The notes under the pieces: model-generated | Database searches by the model: none | The model's input: the letters and a program-made list of their open reading frames with translations, nothing else | Told to the model about the DNA's origin: nothing | Shown: positions 36,201-44,036 of the stretch, one piece after another | How positions within the stretch are numbered: position 1 is the stretch's first letter | Layout: each line of letters starts with the position of its first letter | Assembly: GCA_036937835.1 (NCBI GenBank) | Contig: CM072877.1 | Location: forward strand, 12,527,001-12,591,000 | Reading direction: 5' to 3' | DNA: 64,000 nucleotides | From: Pampus argenteus | Lineage: Eukaryota; Chordata; Actinopteri; Scombriformes; Stromateidae | Made by a program: the position numbers and the translations under genes

Positions 36201-39108
36201 TGGCTTTTCCCAAGCTTCTGTCAGTTAAATAGATTGTGAAATTGAGAATTATGTATTTATTTTGCGTGAAGGCTGCTTTAAATACAGCTATCCCTGCTAC
36301 AAGACCTCGAGCAGTCTCAGTGTTAACATTTGTTAAAAGAAATCAGTTGGGAGTCATTATTAGCAATACTAAGACACAAGTGTGCGCTCATACAGATGAA
36401 CAGATGCACTATGTGCCCCAACGTATTTCCCCAGCGGCCTTTTAAGGAAAGGCTGCTGAAAGGTGCCACAGGGAGAGAGCAGGAGAGGCCACAGTCAGTT
36501 CTCTGTTGCTGGAGTTATTTATTAGATTAACACATACTTGAGTTCAAGTAAACAAGCATGTGTCTCATAGTGCCCATGTAGACCAGGGCTGGGTGTGTGG
36601 AATGCGCTATGTGACCTTTTGATTTATGTGTGTTAATTATCAATTTGGACATTTAACTGAAAATATAAAAAATATTGAATATAATATTTAGGTGAATTTC
36701 TCTCAGAGAATCAGAGACACAGAAACAGAGAGGTTAAAATGAATGCTCACTGTAGGAGTAGAGCTTTAAGCTAAACAGCACTGGTTACACATGATCATAT
36801 TCCTCAGATGCTAAAGCCCCTGTCTGAACTATATAAACATATATATGGAGCTTTAATCTAAATACATATGTAACCTGTCAGAATGACTCGTTTGCTTTGC
36901 TCTCCATCCATCCAAAATCACAGAGAGAGGAAAAAAATAGAGATTTGCACTCCTGCTGTGATTCAGTTTGAATGTATTCTCATGCCGACTTTTCTCTCCT
37001 TATCTTCCTCATACAGCCAGACCACAATGTCAGACTTACAAACGTCTGCTTCACTTTCTTCACTTTAATGTGGATTCGTTTAGAGTTTTGCCCTTCTGAC
37101 AACATGTCACCATCCACCCCACTGTGCCAGGTTTCACACAGATAAGGTCACAGTGCCATGGGGAAAAATATTTTGACTCCTGCATTAATACTGCATTCAA
37201 TTGAATGTTAAAGTAACACCTGGAAGATCTCAATACTGTTTCTCCTCTTAGCTGTAGTAGTAGTCAAAGCGTCCCCACATTCCTAGAAAATATACCCTTC
37301 ATGGTGGCTTTGGCCCTGCTCATAAAGTGTTAGACATTGTGTGTTTTAGGGAGCATGATGATATTGATGCTCTTTGTCAGTAGTGTCCCTGTCCCCAGTC
37401 CTCAAACCCTCCAGCACCCCCTCAACAACCCTCAACAACACTTCATCCATTCTGGATGTGTCTTTGTACTGAGAAAGAGAAGGAAACACGTTGCATCCTC
37501 TCCACATGTTTTAAGATGAGAGGAGGCAGAGGATTGTTTTTCCAGGTGTCACCTCTGTCTCTGGGAATGTGTTGTTTCACTCAGTGGGAAAAATTGATCC
37601 CTTGTCTGTGCAGGGTGGGGTTGCTCTGTTCAACCCCAGCTGTCTTATGCTTCATGCAGAGAGGTTAGAGATCATCAAATCACTCCCATTCATTATCTGA
37701 CAATACACAATTGAATCATGCACATCTGTTCAGTTCAGTCCAAGTATTTTATCTGCTATGCTCAAAAAACCTAATACTATGACCCATTATTTTCCTTGCT
37801 GGTCTAGGCTTTTCTAAGGGTGGAGCTGCTCCTTTATTTGGCAAAGTTGGCAGCCCTGCTCCCAAGGGTCTAGAGCTTCCAACCCCGCAGCCACATCCAC
37901 AGGACCTTGACTCTCTGGTGCAGCGAGCTGAGCACATTCCAGCGGGTACCCGCACCCCAATGTGCAACAAGTGCAACAATGTCATCAGGTGAATAGCATC
38001 AGAAAAAGGTGAAGGAACACTGTAGGTTTACTTCAGTAGAGGTGTCATTCCACAACTACCCCCGGGGCCTCAATACTGTATAATACTGTCAGTTTAAAAA
38101 CATGACTTCAGTACGAGCACACAATTCTACGCACCATTTTTTAAGTTTGGGTAATTTTCCTTGTCCTTTGCTTGTCCTCACCAGGGGCCCATTCCTTGTG
38201 GCCATGGGCATGTCATGGCACCCAGAGGAATTCAACTGTGCTCACTGCCACTCCTCCCTGACAGACCGTGGATTTGTGGAGGAGAGGGGCCAGGTGTACT
38301 GCGTACGGTGCTATGAGGAGTTCTTCGCTCCCACCTGCGCCCGCTGCCACCAGAAGATTCTGGGAGTGAGTTACCGAACTAAAGGGATGTTGTTCTGTGC
38401 CCCAGTCTACTTGTACTTAAAACTAATACTATAAACCTTATTCACTGTTCTTCTGCTTAATCCATTATAGTATATCTGATTATATACTAAAGGCTCCTTA
38501 AATTTGACCACTCAAACATACAACCCTTGAATACTGTTTGAGTTGTTCACTATTTTTTTTTCTTTTTTTTTTCTCTGCAGGAAATCATGAATGCTTTGAA
38601 ACAGACCTGGCATGTGAACTGCTTCGTCTGTGTGGCCTGCCAACAGCCAATCAGAGGCAACATGTTTCACATGGAGGATGGACAGCCATACTGTGAAAAG
38701 GGTACAGTAGGAAACCCACAATGTAAATGTTGTAAAGAAGATCACGCGTGCAAACATTCATCAATGTACTATTTACTTAGACTACTACGTCATGTTTGGG
38801 ACAAACTGCCACGGCTGTGACTTCCCCATCGAAGCAGGAGACAAGTTCCTGGAGGCTCTAGGATACACCTGGCATGACACCTGCTTTGTGTGTGCGGTAG
38901 GTCCACCCTCACCTCCCTCACGCCCCTAACACACGGTTTCATTCACATTCACTCATAACTGTTGAGCACATTATGTGAATAACAAAGCTGCTGTAATTAT
39001 CTGTTTTTCACTCCATAGGTCTGCACCACTACTCTGGAAGGTCAACCGTTCTTCTCCAAAAAAGACAAGCCTCTGTGCAAGAAACATGCCCACACTGTCA
39101 ACATCTGA
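12736..39108 (+). CDS. pdlim5: PDZ and LIM domain protein 5 (ENH), full-length form
   Basis: Cytoskeletal/Z-disc adaptor: the PDZ domain binds alpha-actinin-type partners, and the LIM domains bind kinases and other regulators (family knowledge). Exons: 12736-12834, 22556-22707, 29053-29086, 29421-29944, 31935-31961, 32299-32456, 33148-33175, 35785-35948, 37808-37988, 38185-38365, 38581-38701, 38781-38896, 39019-39108. All phases agree and the total is 1875 bp, 624 residues, close to mammalian PDLIM5 (596). Order: PDZ (residues 1-84), Ser/Pro-rich linker with a ZM-like motif (YNTPINLYS), conserved block SDASKKRLIEDTEDW, three LIM domains at the C-terminus. The start ATG at 12736 gives MSSSYSVSLAGPAPWGF, the typical family N-terminus. 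It is distinguished from paralogue ldb3 by QRAEHIPAG, by the RLIEDTEDW block and by the gene order. Whether it is the a or b fish duplicate is not decided. Confidence 0.95.
12851..12889 (+). repeat. (CA)n microsatellite next to PDZ exon donor
   Basis: About 19 CA units beginning 16 nt downstream of the 5' splice site at 12835. CA-rich RNA is the known binding target of hnRNP L, so its position is of interest for splicing. Confidence 0.97.
17140..17360 (-). repeat. Interspersed repeat-like segment
   Basis: Contains CCCTCCAAATGCACTTACA, almost repeated at 42190 (CCCTCCAAATGCTCTTACAG). The flanks around the two copies differ, so they may be separate members or parts of related non-coding fish repeats. 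Confidence 0.35.
21520..21885 (+). CDS. Unrecognised intronic open frame (nested gene or pseudogene)
   Basis: 121 codons from ATG 21520 to TAA 21883-21885, inside pdlim5 intron 2 on the same strand. Composition is protein-like: a hydrophobic strand (KKILICVDLLD), then acidic, then basic stretches (LKRTSKKHGRG), ending in KRQNQKHLKL. The frame continues upstream through 18 codons to a TAG at 21463; beyond that an ATG at 21421 with purine at +4 begins MDLLGYIRRFKCKS in the same frame. AATAAA at 22004-22009 follows. No splice sites or PDZ/LIM phase link it to pdlim5. It may be an intronless nested gene, a retrocopy broken by one stop, or chance. I do not recognise the family. Confidence 0.4.
   Translation: MCSILKDSLNIKKILICVDLLDTNFDDLEDGLGLEVHTICAIIHETNSKENPGVALNVLKRTSKKHGRGPSVDVVEWRTEDNIFPHQYLLRELQRISKGEFNFQNAVVQCLKRQNQKHLKL
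22004..22009 (+). terminator. Poly(A) signal after the nested open frame
   Basis: AATAAA 119 nt downstream of the stop at 21885. Such hexamers are common in AT-rich introns, so this is only supporting evidence. Confidence 0.3.
22556..22707 (+). CDS. pdlim5: pdlim5 exon 3: second half of PDZ
   Basis: Acceptor TTGCAG at 22555 after a poly-T tract, donor gtaata at 22708. Encodes LTDGGKAAKAMMSVGDIILS and the conserved HLEAQNKIKACTGNLSLTLQ end of the PDZ domain. Ends in phase 2. Confidence 0.97.
22708..29052 (+). other. pdlim5: pdlim5 intron 3
   Basis: No supported exon. It contains (CA)n near 23203-23231 and (GT)n at 27403-27430. The 124-codon frame at 26237 has no family or splice support. Confidence 0.7.
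27403..27430 (+). repeat. (GT)n microsatellite
   Basis: Simple GT repeat in pdlim5 intron 3. Confidence 0.95.
29053..29086 (+). CDS. pdlim5: pdlim5 exon 4 (34 bp)
   Basis: Acceptor TTCACAG, donor gtatga. The first base completes Arg, then PSSAPKDAAPK; phase 0 at the end. It corresponds to the short linker after PDZ in PDLIM5 (ASAAPKPEP type in mammals). Confidence 0.9.
29421..29944 (+). CDS. pdlim5: pdlim5 exon 5: Ser/Pro-rich linker with ZM-like motif
   Basis: Acceptor TATGCAG at 29420, donor gtaagt at 29945; 524 bp. It starts DEPQEIIKPVPITHPAP, matching the mammalian EVVKPVPITSP segment, then AAYNKTARPFGG. A low-complexity Ser/Pro/Ala run follows. Near the end is SSVYNTPINLYSNVNACEVA with MGQRRG, resembling the ZASP-like motif of LDB3/ALP. 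Likely disordered apart from that motif. Confidence 0.95.
30949..30996 (+). repeat. (GT)n/(GTTT) microsatellite
   Basis: Pure GT to about 30974, then GTTT variant units. Open frames on either strand here are repeat artefacts. Confidence 0.95.
31138..31169 (+). other. pdlim5: Candidate 32-bp poison exon in pdlim5
   Basis: Acceptor CCCACAG after a pyrimidine-rich tract and donor gtgaac at 31170. Joined to exon 5 it reads G-RKKRQTPS and stops at TAG. It would truncate the protein before the LIM domains or trigger mRNA decay. Use not shown. Confidence 0.2.
31935..31961 (+). CDS. pdlim5: pdlim5 27-bp microexon
   Basis: Acceptor GCCTGCAG at 31934, donor gtaatt at 31962. Length 27 and phase 2 at both ends, so it can be included or skipped without a frame change. 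It adds TPPPARPGR between exon 5 and the RLIEDTEDW exon. The Pro-rich content could form an SH3-type ligand. Probably a cassette exon. Confidence 0.65.
32299..32456 (+). CDS. pdlim5: pdlim5 exon with SDASKKRLIEDTEDW block
   Basis: Acceptor TGTACAG, donor gtatgt at 32457; 158 bp. Encodes LSDASKKRLIEDTEDWHPR and SQSRSFRILAQLTGTEN, nearly identical to the most conserved internal block of PDLIM5/LDB3. Strong evidence for family assignment. Confidence 0.97.
33148..33175 (+). CDS. pdlim5: pdlim5 28-bp microexon before the short/long branch
   Basis: Acceptor GTTGCAG, donor gtaagt at 33176. Encodes EQVPENSGK and ends in phase 2. Both the short-form last exon (33872) and the long-form exon (35785) accept this phase, so the choice between isoforms is made at its donor. 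A (TG)n tract follows 37 nt downstream. Confidence 0.85.
33213..33250 (+). repeat. (TG)n microsatellite downstream of branch exon
   Basis: About 19 TG units. As RNA this is (UG)n, a known binding site for CELF proteins and TDP-43. Confidence 0.97.
33872..33968 (+). CDS. pdlim5: Alternative last exon of pdlim5 (LIM-less short form)
   Basis: Acceptor GATCAG at 33871. In phase with the 28-bp microexon it encodes KVNKLDPEVIGHKYNKLRDW then HHDVSARVLNVQ and stop TAG 33966-33968. The short protein would be 372 residues: PDZ, linker, conserved block and this tail, no LIM. AATAAA at 34141 and 34353 would end the transcript. Mammalian ENH2-4 are LIM-less muscle isoforms, so this fits known biology of the gene. 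Confidence 0.8.
33969..34358 (+). other. pdlim5: 3' UTR of the pdlim5 short form
   Basis: Two AATAAA hexamers at 34141-34146 and 34353-34358 lie 170-390 nt after the short-form stop, suitably placed for polyadenylation. Confidence 0.5.
34359..35784 (+). other. pdlim5: pdlim5 intron before long-form exon
   Basis: No supported exon or repeat; open frames are short and without splice context. Confidence 0.6.
35785..35948 (+). CDS. pdlim5: pdlim5 long-form linker exon
   Basis: Acceptor TTCCTAG, donor gtacag at 35949; 164 bp, Ser/Pro/Lys-rich (AVAPRNGNVVPPSTFKSPAA). It aligns in position with the variable linker before the LIM domains in PDLIM5. The open frame starting at 35615 is intron read-in. 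Confidence 0.88.
35949..37807 (+). other. pdlim5: pdlim5 intron before LIM1
   Basis: One exon-like segment at 37399-37472 (acceptor CCCCAG). Otherwise nothing supported. Confidence 0.6.
37399..37472 (+). other. pdlim5: Candidate alternative last exon in pdlim5
   Basis: Strong acceptor (TGTCCCTGTCCCCAG) ending at 37398. In phase with the 35785 exon it reads VLKPSSTPSTTLNNTSSILD then VSLY and TGA at 37470-37472. The Ser/Thr/Pro content resembles the linker. It would give a second LIM-less form. No donor is needed; use is not shown. Confidence 0.25.
37808..37988 (+). CDS. pdlim5: pdlim5 exon: linker end and first LIM1 zinc ligands
   Basis: Acceptor GTCTAG, donor gtgaat at 37989. Encodes GFSKGGAAPLFGKVG, then SLVQRAEHIPAGTRTPMC and CNKCNNVI, the start of LIM1. 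The QRAEHIPAG segment is a PDLIM5 signature. Confidence 0.96.
38185..38365 (+). CDS. pdlim5: pdlim5 exon: rest of LIM1, start of LIM2
   Basis: Acceptor CACCAG, donor gtgagt at 38366. GPFLVAMGMSWHPEEFNC through FFAPTCARCHQKILG. The Cys/His zinc ligands of LIM1 are all present. Confidence 0.97.
38581..38701 (+). CDS. pdlim5: pdlim5 exon: LIM2
   Basis: Acceptor CTGCAG after a T-rich tract, donor gtacag at 38702. EIMNALKQTWHVNCFVCVAC through MEDGQPYCEK. The following intron is only 79 bp. Confidence 0.97.
38781..38896 (+). CDS. pdlim5: pdlim5 exon: LIM2 end and LIM3 start
   Basis: Acceptor ACTTAG, donor gtaggt at 38897. DYYVMFGTNCHGCDFPIEAG through YTWHDTCFVCA. Confidence 0.97.
39019..39108 (+). 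CDS. pdlim5: pdlim5 last exon: LIM3 end and stop
   Basis: Acceptor CCATAG, stop TGA 39106-39108. VCTTTLEGQPFFSKKDKPLC then KKHAHTVNI, the standard family C-terminus. Confidence 0.97.
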   Translation, partial: VCTTTLEGQPFFSKKDKPLCKKHAHTVNI

Positions 39109-40190
39109 CCTGCCCCTGCATGCATGATATAATTGGTATAGGGCGATGATGTCAGTTCACAGCAATTATATTTCAGTTGGATGTTAAATATTTTCACTTT
39201 TTAAAAGCTGATCTGATTCATCCTAAATTAGTATATTCTGGTAGAATAACATTGGGTCAGAGGTTCCACTGTAAGCTTGATATTTGCTTCATTATGATTT
39301 TACTTTTTGCTATTTTCATGGATTATATTATGAAAGTAGAATTTGCTTTGTAACGCTCTGTGCAGATGTAAGTGGATTATTATGATAGGAGTTTTGTTTG
39401 GGCTGGAGGTGTGTTCAGCTCTTAACGTATTTTTTTATTTCACACAGAAGATACTTTACTGCAATGACCTACTGAGCCCCTCAGGCGTCATATATTAGAA
39501 AAAATACTGATGTGGATATCTTTTTGCCATGTCTTAATAAAGCAAGCACAAGATTTAGAAATGAGGAATATTTAATCTACGTGGAAAAATTATTTATTCA
39601 TAAACCAGGATCACTTAGTCAACATGCATTCATTCTTCTGGCAACAAATAGGCCTTGAGAATAAAAGTCGGACATTTTTTTATTACTTTTATTATTATTA
39701 TTACTGTTTTTAAAGTAATTTGGTATTTAATTATTCCCACTAATTGAAAACATATTTGCAATGTGTATAATGGTGTTTAAAAAAAAAAAAATCCTCTTTC
39801 ATTGTTAATGCATACAAATTATATAAGAGGATAAAGTTCAGTTGTTAGTGTATAGCCTATTTTGTTATGCCTATAGTTCAGGCGCACAGTGGTTAATGGA
39901 CATGCTTCCAGTAAATACACAAACTAAATTATGCTTCTTTCACTAGTTCCTTGCATTAAAATGCAATTCATTTAAGTGCTATGCTGATAGGAACTAAACC
40001 TTCCACTGTGCCAGTGTTCATGCCATATTCCAGCCATCAGGACTTTATGGTGTATTTGCTCTCAGTGATAATGTGTTTAAAATATTTCGTACTATTAACA
40101 TGAAAACAAGTTTAATATATACTTCCAGGAGCTGAGTTCAGCTGTGGGTTCTCATGTGCCTTGCAGAATTTCTGCGTGTAGAATAAAAAC
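39109..40190 (+). other. pdlim5: pdlim5 3' UTR
   Basis: AATAAA at 39536-39541 is the likely main signal; another at 40182-40187 could give a longer form. AT-rich, no coding signs. Confidence 0.6.
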
Positions 40191-40699
40191 TTTGGATTTG
40201 TGCACTGGGTGTTTATTCATTGGACGCTGCATAAATAAGTACTTACTTAATGTTGAACTAGTGTTATTAGCCCTGTTATGTATATCTTTGAATATGTCTC
40301 AATATAGCTCTCTTATTCCAATCTTTGTGGCTGGCACTAAAAAAGCAACTCTTCCTCCTGCAGATACCTTGTTTATGTTTTGTGCATATGTACTTTTTAT
40401 GTGTTTGTCAATGCACAGAAAGCATTGCAGTAAAGAACTAATGCATCATCGCTCCCTGTGTGCATTATAAATCCTGCAGTTGTGACAGTAATTGTTTAGA
40501 GAAGTTTAACAGGCAGGCAGACAGGCACCAGCATGAGCTGCCTCATACTGCAGTAAGAAGGGAAAGTACATATTTCCATAGGGACACAAACACTTGGTGT
40601 GTATTTTTTATTTTTTTTTGTCTAATGACAGTTTTGTTCTACAGTTATTAATGCATGACAGACAGTCTGTAATAGCATCTCGGAAAATGTAACCTGCAG

Positions 40700-40938
40700 A
40701 AACAGATGCCCCGACAGTAGGCAGGGCACCGATGTGCACTTCTCCAAGGCGTCGGAGGTAGGCGCAGTGCGCAGACTCACACCAGATTTAATCAGCCTCA
40801 AACAGCCCGTGGTCCATTTGGAAAACTCTTCCACAACACAGAGGGACACATGCAAATAAAAGAGACCACAGAAGATTCAAATTAAACTAAAACAAACAGG
40901 GATTTTTGTCGAACTACTTTTAAAGCGAGAAGGTGACG
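40700..40938 (+). promoter_or_regulatory. bmpr1b: Candidate promoter and first exon, probably bmpr1b
   Basis: An octamer ATGCAAAT (40850-40857) overlaps a TATA-like AATAAAAG (40855-40862), followed by a clean donor GTGACG/gtaagt at 40939. A short non-coding exon of about 50 bp would fit. The gene name rests only on conserved order (pdlim5 followed by bmpr1b on the same strand in vertebrates); no receptor sequence is in the window. Confidence 0.35.
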
Positions 40939-42052
40939 GTAAGTTGAATTTGCTTGCCCTTGGTTGTGTGATCTGTGTCAGCGCAGTGAGCTTCAGCAAC
41001 AGTGCTGCGGCTGTGATTGTTTTCCTCACTGAAGCCGCAGAGCTTTGTGCTTCTGTTCATTAGAAACCAGCTGAACTGTGTATTTTTGCAGTTTGATGCT
41101 GGCAGCGGTTGATTCAGCGGGACCCCAAACGGTGTTAATGAACTCTGTGATGATGATGATGATGTCTACAGTCGCTGCTCAGTACATCTTAATTTCATAT
41201 CTGATGGGGAAGTATGTCTGAATTGCATTAGGAGAAGATGCAGTTTAGTTTGTAGATGTTTTAAATAGTGACTTGAGCTACTGACGAAGGTCAAATCAGA
41301 AGATCAGTTGATGTTTGTTTGCCTTTGTTTCCTTGTTTTTAATTATATATTCAGACACATATGATCCTGTATTCACAGCATGGGATCGTCTAAAGGTGTA
41401 TGATTATTATTATTATTAATTGTGAAGCTTTCGATCATTATCACATGATCATCAGCAGAAGAGTTCAGCCCAGTTGAAGATCATGTTATTTGACTGAAAG
41501 CTCTAGAAGTGTTACTAATTGGACTTTGCAGTTCTGAGCTGCTGTTTCCAATGTCAAGATTGAACTTTGCACCTCAGATTTGATTATTGCTGTGCTGGTG
41601 TGTCAATTAGGATTCAGATAAGGCTCATCAGTGTAGAGTTTGTCAAGTAAACGCAGTGTAGGAGGAAAATGTAAGAGTGAGATGTAATATTTGTTACACC
41701 TTCTGTGTGTGTTAATGTCTGGCTGCAGGCTAAAGATGTCATTGGGGTCAGTGGCAATATTTGATGCTGATTGTATGAAACAAAACCTCTCTGTACCTGT
41801 AACTTCTCTACAGTTGATCACTGATTGTCAGTGAACTAGATCTAATGTCTGTGACATCACTGAGGTCTGAACGCACCAACTATTCTCTATAGGACAGAGA
41901 GGTTCATAGAGGCAGAGCCAAGTGAGGGCGATCAAACCACCATCCAGTCTTTAGCCTGTCTCTGTTCATGGGAAAAGTAACGTCTGACATTAGGCTTACA
42001 CTGTGGCAGTGCAGGGCTTTGTGGTCTACCATAGACCTAAGCTTCAGGTTTG

Positions 42053-42054
42053 GT

Positions 42055-42088
<34 letters not shown>
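42053..42088 (+). repeat. (GT)n(GA)n microsatellite
   Basis: GT units to about 42079, then GA units. Confidence 0.95.
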
Positions 42089-42179
42089 AATATACAAGCG
42101 TTCTTCTTGTTAAAGCATATGTTCACAGTTGAAACGGGTTTATATTTGCTGTAATCATCGACTATTTTCATATAGATCA

Positions 42180-42560
42180 TTAACGATTCCCTCCAAATGC
42201 TCTTACAGTGATGTAAAGTGATGGGGGAACAAATCTACAACCCTCATTTTGAGCAAAAATGTATTTAAAAGTTCATCTGAAGATAATATGAGTCTTCAGA
42301 CACCCAATTTAGTCAAATAAAGTAGATTTCTTTCACAGTTTTAGTTTTTTAAGTAAAAGCCCCCCTCTTTTTTTTATCACAACAGACGGTAATTTCCTGT
42401 TCAGTTGCAGTGGAAAGATTGTAACAGAAAGAGGAAATTTGGCACTAAAAAGACTAACTAAGTAACTTTGAAAGATTTTGATTTGACTAATTTGGATAGC
42501 TGAAGGAGGACAACAAGCTTTTGTCCCCATCAGTTACATTGAAAGTGAATTATGAAAAGA
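42180..42560. repeat. Interspersed repeat-like segment
   Basis: Begins with CCCTCCAAATGCTCTTACAG, close to the segment at 17310. The rest looks like a non-coding fish repeat. Boundaries are uncertain. Confidence 0.35.
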
Positions 42561-43017
42561 TATCTTAATGGTCCGAATGAAAAAACGAAAAAGTTGCTAC
42601 CTAGAAAGGAGGATTGCTGCATGTGTTCATGTGGACTGATTAACGGACTTCATCAATATTTGATTGAAACCACAAGAAAAGGGAAAAGTAAAGGATGTCA
42701 AAATGGGATGTTCAGATGGGAGGGAGAGATTTTTGCCATCAAGTTTGAAAAAAAAGCCTTCACCAGAGAGAGCGGAGGCTGCTGGGAGATTTCTGTTTGA
42801 AAAAGGAGGAAGAATAAAACTATAGTGTGAGTTTATCAACTCACACTTTTAAGCAGTCTGTCGTGTAATGTGAAAACACTGACAGTCAGGTAGAGCCAAT
42901 GCTGGAACTATAGTTGAGAAACAAGCTGCCAGAGATTCAATCCCAGGCAGACTTTGCTAAATGTCTTTTCCAGCTGCCAGGACATGATATGTGTTTCATG
43001 ATTTCCTTTAGTTTCTC

Positions 43018-43021
<4 letters not shown>

Positions 43022-43049
<28 letters not shown>

Positions 43050-43065
43050 CCACACACACACACAC
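43022..43065 (+). repeat. (CA)n microsatellite
   Basis: CA repeat with one CC interruption near 43050. Confidence 0.96.
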
Positions 43066-43965
43066 TGATAGACGAGCATCTCATATCAAGGCTTTCAACA
43101 GGTATGGCTTTTCCATCTGTCATTCGCTCAGTGATTTCTGCCAGTTACTTCTGTTCTTCCCACACTCTTAACACTCAGCACTGGATCTCGCATGCACACC
43201 CATACATAATAGAGAAACAGCAGTCTTGTTTTCTTTGCAACAACAATGCTGTCAACACAGATGTGGCCTGGCATGCAGGTCTGTGCCTGCATCCGTGCCA
43301 GACAGCCTCATCCCTCTCTGGATGGTCGATTTTATAGACTGAATGTGTACTTGTTTTTTAAACTTTCAAAGTTTGAATTTCAACTCTTTGAGATAAACCC
43401 ACCTTATGATCTTTTTTTAAGGGGCAAGTGCTCTGTGAAGATTAACTTGTATAACCATATCCTGAACCTGCTCTGGATCCCATCAGCTAGGAAGCACGGG
43501 GATAGCGTGGCTGATCTTGTTCCATTTAGTTCTAATCTTCGTCTTACGTGTAGGGTCCACTGGCTTTTTGACAATTACAGTGATGCTAATTCACCCGCCA
43601 GAGCTGAGTGCAGATGCCCCGTTTGCTGTTTCATCCGTAGCCGCTGATGAGAGGCAAATGCGGGCAACAGGAATTAGTTAAAGCTGTGAGCTGCACTGCT
43701 CTTTGCCTGGAAGGTCAGCGACCATGTGAGAGAAAGCCGACATCCTGTTATTAGAGAAAGAAAAGGGCAGAAAAAAAAGAGAAAGTGGTACAGGATGAGT
43801 GGGGGCTGATTGAAGATCGAAGAGCAGAAGAGGATAAAGGATACTTTGCATGACTGGTTGAAAGTCAAAGTGGGGAAATGACCTGAGCTTGAAATTGAGT
43901 CTTAGTCCTTTCAGTTATACATAGCAGACATATGAGCTCCTAATAACTCTACTTTTGTCTTTCAG

Positions 43966-44036
43966 AGAAAGAAAAAATGCTGGAGCCTCTGCAGAGTACA
44001 CTGACAGGATGCTTTCTGATGTCCTGTGTTTGGATG
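43966..44036 (+). other. Exon-like segment A (71 bp), upstream of expected bmpr1b coding
   Basis: Acceptor GTCTTTCAG and donor gtgagt at 44037. Open as ERKNAGASAEYTDRMLSDVL then CLDG, with an internal ATG at 44009 in frame. Joins segment B in phase. It could be a 5' UTR exon or encode an N-terminal extension. Confidence 0.4.

Larger units (their letters stand above)
40939..43965 (+). other. Non-coding region (putative bmpr1b intron)
   Basis: Contains (GT)n(GA)n at 42053-42088, a repeat-like segment at 42180-42560 and (CA)n at 43022-43065. No supported exon; the 133-codon frame at 43246 has no family or splice support. Confidence 0.55.

Noticed and set aside
12729..39108. Gene as ldb3 (ZASP/cypher) with opn4m and bmpr1a as neighbours
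   Set aside because: PDZ and LIM domains are similar, but the EIIKPVPI linker, RLIEDTEDW context and SLVQRAEHIPAG block fit PDLIM5 better, and the melanopsin tail is x-type.
43246..43647. 133-codon frame
   Set aside because: Random-looking residue mix with many Cys/Arg; no splice or start context.
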